Assembly (NCBI GenBank): GCA_040007095.1
Contig: JBDTVS010000159.1
Coordinates: forward strand, 1 to 14,713
Origin: JBDTVS01 sp040007095
GTDB lineage: Bacteria > Acidobacteriota > Vicinamibacteria > Vicinamibacterales > CAVVIG01
Length of the DNA stretch: 14,713 nucleotides
Direction: 5' to 3'
Positions 7,558 to 13,804 of the stretch are shown in pieces. The notes beneath the pieces were generated by a model. It was not told the DNA's origin. It saw only the letters and a list, made by a program, of their open reading frames with translations, and made no database searches. The translations under genes and the position numbers were made by a program. Each line of letters starts with the position of its first letter. Within the stretch, counting starts at the first letter, position 1.

Positions 7558-8563
7558 CAATCATCGACCTGCAGCGAACCGACGCCGCCGCTCTCTCCCT
7601 CGCCCGGGCGATCAAGGCCGAGCCGCTCTTTGACGCGACCCGGGTCGTTCTTTTCACGCCGTTCGGCACTTCCGTTGCCGGCGATGAGCTCAACGCGTTG
7701 AATGTCGCCGGCTGCTGCACCAAACCGGTACGCCAATCCGCGCTGTTGGATTGCATCGTCCAGGTCCTGGCCCCTCCTGCTCGTCCCGTCGGGTCCTTGC
7801 CACGCGAGCCGTTCATACGGTCCACACTGCCCTCGCCGGTGCGAAACGAGCAACTGCTGCTGGCAGAGGACAACATCGTGAATCAGAAGGTGGCGCTGGG
7901 CAATCTGCGCAAGCTCGGATACGAGGCCGATGTGGCCGTCAACGGAATCGAGGTCCTCCACGCCATCAACCTCAGGCGCTATCACATCATCCTCATGGAC
8001 TGTCAGATGCCGGAACTGGATGGCTACGAAGCGACCAGGGAAATCCGCCGGCAGGAGCGCCCGGGCCACCGCCATTACATCATCGCGATGACAGCCAACG
8101 TCATGTCTGGAGACCGTGAAAAGTGTCTCGCCGCCGGCATGGACGACTACGTGAGCAAACCGCTGGATCGCTCCGAACTGCGGGCGGCCCTCGAGCGAGG
8201 CGCGGCGCGGCTGGTTGAACCATTCAACCTGGCGGTTGTCGACAGACTCAAGCAGGATGATGAAGGTCAACTCGTCATGTTGATCGAACTGTTTGGGGCG
8301 ACCGCCCCGACCGACGTTGCCGACATGCGCCGTGCCCTGAAGCAGGCCAACCCGGCCGGCCTTTCCATGGCGGCGCACACCCTGAAAGGCAGTTGCGGCA
8401 ACTTTGGGCCGCTCCGCTCAGTGACCTGTGCGTGCAGATCGAAGACGCAGCGACGAGCGCCAACCTCGAAACCACCGCCGACCTGATCGTGCGGACCGAG
8501 AAGGAACTGGGTCGTCTTGTCGAAGCCCTGAACTCGTACCGCAAGGCCACCCTCCCCGCATGA
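7547..8563 (+). pseudogene. Phytochrome hybrid kinase, 3' part: rest of REC1, REC2 and HPt domain, one frameshift
   Basis: Back on the plus strand, the frame carries the rest of REC1 (K-L-A-I-I-D-L with the putative acceptor Asp; C-T-K-P near 7720), then a complete REC2 (about 7845-8200) with acidic pair E-D-N, acceptor Asp in L-M-D-C-Q-M-P (7998-8000), Thr in A-M-T-A-N and Lys in S-K-P-L. An HPt domain follows, with His at 8376-8378 in A-H-T-L-K-G-S. Near 8408-8412 one G is missing: the written frame diverges after G-N-F-G and stops at 8486, but adding a G gives G-N-F-G-A-A-P-L and continues to a TGA at 8561-8563, the natural C-terminus. This piece has no start codon or ribosome site of its own, so it is most likely not expressed separately. 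Function in the intact protein: relay of phosphate from the kinase core through REC to HPt. Confidence 0.88.
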
Positions 8564-8678
8564 GCCGAGCGAGGTCGGTGGACTCCGGTCGGCAACCGCG
8601 CCGAACCACCCACACGGGGTCGGAGGTTGGAGTCGGACGCTCGCATCGTGTGGCCGATGCCGGGTTGAGAGTGAGCGT

Positions 8679-9209
8679 CTACTTGTCTCGTGTTACCAAA
8701 TCGTAAATCAGCCCTCCCACGCCACCGGCTGCCGCACCAACGCCGGCGCCCTTCTTGCCGCCGGCCAGGGCACCGATCGCCGTCCCGGCGCCAGCGCTGC
8801 CTCCGATAATCAGCGCCTCGCGCTCCCACGAACGTTTCTTGGCGCGTGGAGCCTGGGCGCGGGGCTCAGCGACCGCCGGTGAATCATCCATCTCTTCACG
8901 TCGGACCTGTTTGCTGAGACGGATGGGATGGAGCCCCTGTTCGTCCTGGACATACACCGCATCATGGGCGTTGCTCACCTTTTGAGGGATGAAGATGTGC
9001 CCAGTGCTGCCATCGGCGAGAGTGATGGGGACAAGCGTGCCCTTCATTGGGCCATCGGCCGTGGTGATCGTTTTGGCGAAGGCACCAGGAACGCCGTAAT
9101 CCTGCTCGATCCGCTGAGCATCGATGGCCTCGTTGTCGCGGCCCGCAGAACACGCGCCGAACAGCGTGGCGCCGAGCAACGCTACCATCGTCGTCTTCAT
9201 CAATGTCAT
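8679..9209 (-). CDS. Small lipoprotein with C-terminal glycine zipper
   Basis: 176-residue protein of unknown function. The start at 9209 is chosen because AAAGG lies seven bases upstream and the next residues form a lipoprotein signal ending F-G-A-C (Cys near residue 22). The frame is open further upstream without a signal peptide in the right place. Middle part (about residues 30-105): hydrophilic with a short repeat-like beta region (K-G-T-L-V-P-I-T-L-A-D-G). A basic stretch A-K-K-R-S-W-E-R-E precedes a glycine zipper of about 40 residues (G-G-S-A-G-A-G-T-A-I-G-A-L-A-G-G, then G-A-G-V-G-A-A-A-G-G) ending T-R-D-K. Such zippers insert in or pack against membranes. The protein probably sits in the outer membrane facing the periplasm. 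It is convergent with the phytochrome and apparently monocistronic. Confidence 0.85.
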   Translation of the reverse strand: MTLMKTTMVALLGATLFGACSAGRDNEAIDAQRIEQDYGVPGAFAKTITTADGPMKGTLVPITLADGSTGHIFIPQKVSNAHDAVYVQDEQGLHPIRLSKQVRREEMDDSPAVAEPRAQAPRAKKRSWEREALIIGGSAGAGTAIGALAGGKKGAGVGAAAGGVGGLIYDLVTRDK

Positions 9210-9709
9210 GCGAATACCTTTCGGATTAGAGTCAGCCTCGAGAACAACCCTCTTCCGGAAATTGCACCGATACAATTGACCGTCAGGGATTGGAGTCGCG
9301 CGAAATACCACCACCCACACAACGGACCTTTCTGCACGTACTGTCTGCAATGCGGGCAATCAACCCGGGGCGGGCGAGCCAGAAACAACAGTCGGGATGT
9401 CTGGCGGGACGAAGCGAGGGATGACATCTCAGCGGCTCGGTGCTGGATGACCGCTCAAAGATGTCCGGATGTGTTCTGCGTCTACTCCCGGTTCGGAATA
9501 TGGCAGACACCGCCGGCGCTGTCTGTTCAATCGGGCACAGTCAGCTTGCAATCGTCGTAGCGTCGCGAGAAGTATGCGGCTGCCGAACGTCGTTCAGCCA
9601 CTCCGAAGGCACGCCGCATCCGAAAAGTTGATCGTCACCCGTTGCCGCCAGCCAGTTCGTGATTACGAAGATGCCGTGACACAATGGTGACGGTCATGCC
9701 AAGGGCGCG
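9210..9709. other. Intergenic stretch between lipoprotein and hicAB
   Basis: 500 bases. It must hold the divergent promoters of the lipoprotein (minus) and hicAB (plus). Short open frames on both strands show no family resemblance or start signals. No tRNA, clear repeat or terminator was seen. Confidence 0.5.
9217..9221 (-). promoter_or_regulatory. Ribosome binding site of the glycine-zipper lipoprotein
   Basis: AAAGG on the minus strand, seven bases before the ATG at 9209; it decides the start in favour of the version with the signal peptide at the N-terminus. Confidence 0.55.
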
Positions 9710-9898
9710 GTGAAAGTCCGAGACGTCATCAAAATGCTCGAGGACGACGGGTGGTCGGTTGTGCGGCAACGAGGTTCGCATCGCCAATTCAAGCACAACT
9801 CGAAGCCCGGACTCGTGACGATCGCGGGCAAGCCGGGAGATGATCTTGCGCCGGGAACACTGAACAGCGTGCTCAAGCAAGCAGGACTCAAGCCATGA
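9710..9898 (+). CDS. hicA: HicA-family toxin (mRNA interferase)
   Basis: 62-residue protein of the HicA/YcfA family, toxins with a double-stranded-RNA-binding-like fold that cleave mRNA. Visible: M-K-V-R-D-V-I-K-M-L, then G-W-S-V-V-R-Q-R-G-S-H-R-Q-F with the catalytic His24, a basic K-H-N-S-K patch, and the closing L-A-P-G-T-L-N-S-V-L-K-Q-A-G-L. The start is GTG at 9710 with AAGGG four bases upstream; nearby ATGs (9671, 9684, 9696) are out of frame or run into a stop. Length is normal for the family. The stop overlaps the start of hicB (ATGA), the usual toxin-first hicAB order. Expected to be held inactive by HicB and transcribed as one operon. Confidence 0.93.
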   Translation: MKVRDVIKMLEDDGWSVVRQRGSHRQFKHNSKPGLVTIAGKPGDDLAPGTLNSVLKQAGLKP

Positions 9899-10107
9899 AG
9901 TATCTGGTGGTGATCGAAAAAACGTCGACGGGATATTCCGCGTACTCCCCGGACCTCCCGGGCTGCGTCGCCGCCGCCGACACGAAGGATGACGTTCAAC
10001 GTGAGATGCAGGACGCGGTCGCGTTCCATCTTGATGGCCTCAGACAAGAGGGGATGCCCATCCCAGAGCCTCACTCGACACCGTCGTACGTCGACGTTCC
10101 CGCATAG
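9895..10107 (+). CDS. hicB: HicB-family antitoxin
   Basis: 70-residue partner of HicA with the partial RNase H-like fold of the HicB family: M-K-Y-L-V-V-I-E-K, then G-Y-S-A-Y-S-P-D-L-P-G-C-V-A-A-A-D-T and a helix with F-H-L-D-G-L. It ends soon after the core with no added ribbon-helix-helix or HTH DNA-binding domain, as in the short HicB class, so autoregulation by this protein alone is doubtful. It overlaps hicA by four bases. The pair lies at the edge of the accessory region, beside dead restriction genes, where it may help stabilise the island. Confidence 0.92.
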   Translation: MKYLVVIEKTSTGYSAYSPDLPGCVAAADTKDDVQREMQDAVAFHLDGLRQEGMPIPEPHSTPSYVDVPA

Positions 10108-10143
10108 ACGAGCTCCCGACAGGTCGCTCAGGCTGCTGCGGCG

Positions 10144-10320
10144 TCACTCTACCCGAAACACCTTCATCACCTCATCTCCAAGGTGGTTGATGACCTTGAC
10201 GGCGATGCGTCCACTCGTCGGCACCGGAAAGGGGCGCGACACGGCGCTGTTCAGCGTGGCCCACACATCGGCGTCGATCTCCGCCTTGAGCGTGGTCTTG
10301 AGCGTGCGGACGGATCGTGG
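10144..10320 (-). pseudogene. C-terminal fragment, probably of a type III system DNA methyltransferase
   Basis: 58 codons without a start, ending at a TGA (10144-10146). The stretch contains T-L-K-T-T-L-K-A-E-I-D, S-R-P-F-P and the closing I-A-V-K-V-I-N-H-L-G-D-E-V-M-K-V-F, which I recognise as the C-terminal end of large site-specific methyltransferases found with BPTD_3080-type restriction genes. That identification is from memory, not search. A further piece (H-D-W-L-T-T-I-R) lies just upstream in another frame, implying one more frameshift. The alternative is that it is the tail of the same gene as the restriction fragment upstream, with the middle deleted. Either way it is a remnant. Confidence 0.5.
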
Positions 10321-10328
10321 TCAGCCAG

Positions 10329-10921
10329 TCATGGCGCGATTTCAATGAGCTGATCGAGCCGGGCCAGGCAGCTCGCCATGACGGTCGTCTTTCCCGCGCC
10401 CGTGGCGAGCTTCAGCGCGAGCCGTTCGATTTGAGGATTCGCGTCCGCGTTGACCGCCTTGAGGTTGTCGAGCAGTCGTTTGCCCGACACCAGGTGCGGC
10501 GCGACTTCGGTGAACCAGATCGCCGTTTCGACCGCCTCGATCTGACAGAAGGACGGTCGGACGCCGCCGAACTCATAGTGTCGCCAATGCTGGAGGAGCC
10601 GCGCCGTCTCTGGCGTCACCTGCCATTGGCTGGCCGGCAGGCCGCGCCAGGTGTCGACCTACCCGCGAACCTCATTGATGATCGAGGTGACGTCGTACGC
10701 CTGCTTCCTGGTCGACAGGCCTTTGCCTTCGTCGAGGACCAGCTCCTCCTGACGGTTTCCGCGCCGCTTTTTCGGCTTCGGGATCGGGGTGATGAATTCG
10801 GCGCGCCGTCGTCGGTCGCTCAGGTGCCCCGTCGGCTGCCCCGTTTCGTCGAGCCGCCAATGCTGACGCGGTACTCGTACGGCGAGTTGACGATGGGGCG
10901 GTCAAAGAACGGGTTGGACAT
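10329..10921 (-). pseudogene. Type III restriction enzyme Res subunit / DEAD helicase (BPTD_3080-like), N-terminal remnant
   Basis: The ATG at 10921 opens M-S-N-P-F-F-D-R-P-I-V-N-S-P-Y-E-Y, the typical start of this family. One base is then missing near 10868-10871. Restoring it gives H-W-R-L-D-E-T-G-Q-P, F-I-T-P-I-P-K-P-K-K-R, and V-T-S-I-I-N-E-V-R-G. An in-frame TAG follows at 10659-10661, and beyond it the same frame continues W-Q-V-T-P-E-T-A-R-L-L-Q-H-W-R and V-E-A-V-E-T-A-I-W-F to the Walker A motif A-T-G-A-G-K-T-T (about 10385-10410). It stops within about 15 codons, at 10329. Full-length relatives are near 1,000 residues, so the helicase and nuclease domains are gone. Frameshift plus nonsense plus truncation make this a clear pseudogene of a phage-defence enzyme. 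Confidence 0.85.
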
Positions 10922-11117
10922 TCGTCGTGGTTTTAGGGCCCGGCCCGGTCGTCCACGGATTCTAGTCGAGGTTGTGCCGCCCGGCTGACCGCGCCCGGTT
11001 TCAACGCTCTGTCCTGGGCGAACGTCCTGTGATGCGGCCGGGTTCCCACGCCGCATCCCGCACGGCTTCCGACGGACGTCGTTCAAGAAAGCGTGAAATA
11101 CTAAGAAATTCCTTCAG

Positions 11118-11206
11118 GCCGGGGTGGCGGAACTGGCAGACGCACAGGACTTAAAATCCTGGGTCCCGCAAGGGGCGTGCGGGTTCGATTCCCGCCCCCG
11201 GCACCA
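11118..11206 (+). tRNA. tRNA-Leu, anticodon UAA
   Basis: Complete class II cloverleaf: acceptor GCCGGGG pairs with CCCCGGC (11196-11202), D-arm with G-C-G-G and T-G-G-C-A-G-A loop, anticodon stem CAGGA/TCCTG around loop CTTAAAA (anticodon TAA), long variable arm with CCC-GCAA-GGG, T-arm GCGGG-TTCGATT-CCCGC, discriminator A and an encoded CCA end. Its 3' end lies eight bases from the stop codon of an integrase on the other strand, so this tRNA is the probable insertion site of the element to its right. Confidence 0.96.
11180..11206 (+). other. Candidate attachment site (tRNA-Leu 3' end)
   Basis: Tyrosine integrases beside a tRNA usually recombine in the T-arm/3' end. The T-arm through CCA here is the candidate att core. 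The second copy expected at the far end of the element would be outside the window; I found none inside. Confidence 0.45.
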
Positions 11207-11214
11207 AATTCGCC

Positions 11215-12140
11215 TTATTTCTTGACGTTTTCGACGAGTGTGGTCTCCGTCTCCACAATGTCTCCACGGTTGAGGGTGCATCCTCGATGATCCAAGAGCC
11301 GAATGGCGCCCTCGACCGCGGCGGGGCTGAGATGCATGTACCGCTGTGTCGTCGTCAGATCTTGATGCCCTGCCAACTCCTGGATCGCGCGTGCTGGCGC
11401 GCCACGCATGGCGAGGTGTGAACAGAACGTGTGCCGAAGGACGTGGACACCGGCGTTTCGGAGGTTGGCCCGTCGCGCCGCTCGCGCCACGAGACCTTGC
11501 ACGACGTGCTGCGTCAGCGCAGTGCCATCATCGAGGCACAGCGTGATCCCCGAAGGTGACGAGCCTCCCGGAGGGCCGAAGCGAGACGAACTGTGAGCGG
11601 CACGTAACGCAACCGCCCGCCCTTTGGAGCGGTGACGTGTCCTCTCCACACCGACCGTTCAATACAAAGTTGCCGCTTCCCAAGATCAACGTCGCGCCAT
11701 TCCAGCGCCATCATCTCGCCGCATCGCAACCCGGCTTCGCCACCGAGCAATACGACGATGTAGGTGCGTACATCAGCGGACTTCGCCACTTCAACCAACC
11801 GCTCAAAATCGTCGAAGTCGTGGAACCCGGCCGACGGTTTTGGGATCGGCAGCAACCGGACAGTCCTCGGCATCCGCTCGATCACTTCCCACTCCACTGC
11901 CTTTTTTAACAGCGTGTTCAGTACCGTAAGCACGTTGTTCACTGTCTTCGGGGCCTTGTCGTGCAGATGGCTTTTCAAGCGCTGCACATCTTCGCTCGTA
12001 ATCGCGCTCAGCCGCTTGATCCCGAGCAAGGGAACCAAATGGACGCGGAGGATGCATTCCTTGCCGGCGATCTCGCGGCCAAGCATGAACAGGTGGACCG
12101 AGCGATCCGCGCTCTCCAACCGGATCGCATCGCGCTGCAA
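11215..12140 (-). pseudogene. Tyrosine-family site-specific integrase, frameshifted, N-terminus short
   Basis: DNA strand-exchange enzyme of an integrative element. The upstream frame (to about 11550) holds the core-binding domain (I-L-R-V-H-L-V-P-L-L-G, then N-V-L-T-V-L-N-T-L-L-K-K-A-V-E-W) and the first catalytic Arg in A-G-L-R-C-G-E. Then K-G-G-R-L-R-Y-V-P-L. Near 11545-11556 the frame breaks; adding one G to the GGGG run joins it to the second frame (C-L-D-D-G-T-A-L-T), which has H-V-L-R-H-T-F (His and Arg), A-G-H-Q-D (third His) and the nucleophile Tyr in T-Q-R-Y-M-H-L (codon 11338-11340). With the frame repaired, all catalytic residues are present. The N-terminal arm-binding domain is missing or short: the frame opens only a few codons above 12140, after a TAG near 12196, with no good ATG. 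The stop at 11215-11217 is eight bases from the tRNA-Leu. Confidence 0.85.
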
Positions 12141-12228
12141 CGCCAGCGGGCAGATTTTGGCGGCACGCTGACAGAGTCGGAATACCGCGAAAAGCTAGCA
12201 GATCTCGAAAGGTCGACGCGATCTGTTC

Positions 12229-12597
12229 CTACGTTTCGACATCGTCGGGCGTCGGTCTGCGCAGCCGCTGCCACAACCAGTGTTGGAGCGTGTTCGCGCC
12301 GACGAGTCCCGCGTCGGCAGGAGCCAAGACGTGCCGCGCGCCACGGTACTTCGCCCGCTGCCAGCTGAACTCGGTGGCATCGACGAGCACGGGTCGTGCG
12401 CACGTTGGTACCGGATCCGCGTCCAGCGCGATATCGTCCGCGGCGAACCTGGCCACATCTGAGCGCGGCGCCGCATACAGCGTCACGGTGGACGGCGCAT
12501 CAAGTCGGCTCGGCGCAGAGGTGACGAACGCGTAGTAGAGCCGGCTGTGACAGCCAATTGTCACCACGATGCTCGGTGTCACCGACAATTCCGCCAT
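12229..12597 (-). CDS. Hypothetical protein in the mobile element
   Basis: 122-residue protein I do not recognise. The ATG at 12597 has a strong ribosome site (AGAGGAG, nine bases upstream), which is the main reason to believe it. No signal peptide or clear membrane segment. The N-terminal half is beta-like with alternating hydrophobics (S-I-V-V-T-I-G-C-H-S-R-L-Y-Y-A-F-V); the C-terminal half has V-D-A-T-E-F-S-W-Q-R-A-K-Y-R-G and ends with a Trp-rich helix (L-Q-H-W-L-W-Q-R-L). It lies on the same strand as, and downstream of, the conjugation genes with a 201-base gap, and upstream of the integrase. A cargo or element-maintenance gene is a guess. Confidence 0.55.
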   Translation of the reverse strand: MAELSVTPSIVVTIGCHSRLYYAFVTSAPSRLDAPSTVTLYAAPRSDVARFAADDIALDADPVPTCARPVLVDATEFSWQRAKYRGARHVLAPADAGLVGANTLQHWLWQRLRRPTPDDVET

Positions 12598-12606
12598 CGG
12601 TTCTCA

Positions 12607-12613
12607 CTCCTCT
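12607..12613 (-). promoter_or_regulatory. Strong ribosome binding site of the hypothetical gene
   Basis: AGAGGAG on the minus strand, nine bases before the ATG at 12597; it is the best-matched ribosome site in the window and supports the gene being real. Confidence 0.6.
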
Positions 12614-12798
12614 CACGCGCTGGCGAGTACCAACGCGACCATCCCTGCACCTTGTCGAGCCACTCAGCGCGGCGTGCCTCACTACTCGCGCGATGTTTCG
12701 TCAAGACCGCAATGCATCCACACGCAGCAAATTGGAGCCGCGCGACAGACCCAGGCGTGGGCGACGCCTCACCGGCCAACCGGGCAACCCAACACATT

Positions 12799-13803
12799 TC
12801 ACGTGCGATCGGATTCAGGGGTGATCGGTGCCCCGACCTCGGCCGGCCCATCGCCGTGAAAGAGCACGCGGTGGTCGTAGCCGTCGCGTCCGACGTCGTA
12901 GCGCCCGACCTGGATCAGCTCCTCGACGTGCCGTGCCCCGCGATGACGTCCGAGGTGGAGCACGAGGTCGATCGCCTCGGCGATCTGGTAGCGCACGGCC
13001 TGGTACGGCAGCTCGACGCCGCTCTGGACGACGCACGACGCGAACCGCGCCAGCGCCTGCTCGGCGGAGTTCGCATGGATCGTGGACAGCGACCCGCCAT
13101 GGCCCGTGTTGAGGGCCTGCAACAAATCGAAGGCTTCGCCGCCACGCACTTCGCCGAGGATGATCCGATCGGGCCGATGGCGCAGGGTCGCCCGCAGCAG
13201 CTCGCGAATGGTCACTGCCGGCAGGTGGGCCTGCGCACGGCGGGCCTCGAACCGCACCAGCTTGGGGCGATCGATTTGGAGCTCCGCCGTGTCCTCGATG
13301 AGCACGACCCGATCGTCGCTGGGCAAGCACGCGGTAAGCGCGTTCAAGAGGGTCGTCTTGCCCGTACTGGTGCCCCCACTGATCAGGATGTTCCCGTTCC
13401 GCGCGATCGCCGCCTGCACCGTGGCCAACACGTCCGACGTGATCGTCCCGATGCGCACGAGCTCGTCGGCGGTGAAGAACCGCGTCTGAAACTTCCGAAT
13501 GGTCAGCGTCGTGCCGCCGAGGCTGCACGGGGGCAAGACCGCCGCCACCCGCGAGCCGTCGGGCAGGCGCGAGTCGAGGATCGGCTGCTCGTCGGAGACA
13601 TCGTCACCCAAGGCGCGCGCGATGTTCTTGACGGCGACCTTCAGATTGCGTTCATCGACCCGGACGCCCTCGACCTCCTGGAGCTGCCCGTGTCGCTCGA
13701 CAAAGACACGCCGGCCGCCGTTGACCATGATTTCGGTGACGTCCGGATCCTGAATCAGATGCGCGATCGGGCGAAGGAAGGGGAGGATGACGTCAAAACT
13801 CAT
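12799..13803 (-). CDS. Conjugal transfer ATPase, TrbB/VirB11/CpaF-like
   Basis: 334-residue hexameric secretion ATPase that energises pilus assembly or DNA transfer at the inner membrane. N-terminal domain: I-Q-D-P-D-V-T-E-I-M-V-N-G, typical of the family. Then Walker A G-G-T-S-T-G-K-T-T (residues about 143-151), Asp box E-D-T-A-E-L (170-175), Walker B I-L-G-E-V-R-G-G-E (215-223) and His box T-G-H-G-G-S-L-S-T-I-H-A-N (233-245), all intact. The start at 13803 is preferred over the ATG at 13827 because AGGAG lies nine bases before it and it follows the upstream gene's stop by one base, which suggests coupled translation. Next to a TraG/VirD4-like gene, TrbB is more likely than a pilus CpaF; I leave the symbol blank because family members are hard to separate by eye. 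Confidence 0.92.
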   Translation of the reverse strand: MSFDVILPFLRPIAHLIQDPDVTEIMVNGGRRVFVERHGQLQEVEGVRVDERNLKVAVKNIARALGDDVSDEQPILDSRLPDGSRVAAVLPPCSLGGTTLTIRKFQTRFFTADELVRIGTITSDVLATVQAAIARNGNILISGGTSTGKTTLLNALTACLPSDDRVVLIEDTAELQIDRPKLVRFEARRAQAHLPAVTIRELLRATLRHRPDRIILGEVRGGEAFDLLQALNTGHGGSLSTIHANSAEQALARFASCVVQSGVELPYQAVRYQIAEAIDLVLHLGRHRGARHVEELIQVGRYDVGRDGYDHRVLFHGDGPAEVGAPITPESDRT

Positions 13804-13804
13804 G

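Noticed and set aside
7530..8378. 282-codon minus-strand open frame over the receiver domains
   Set aside because: It is antisense to clearly conserved REC2 and HPt motifs on the plus strand.
9440..9690. Short plus-strand frames upstream of hicA
   Set aside because: No start signal, biased composition, and no recognisable domain.
12579..12851. 90-codon minus-strand frame between the TrbB-like gene and the hypothetical gene
   Set aside because: It overlaps both the end of the TrbB-like gene and the ribosome site and start of the next gene, and has no start signal of its own.
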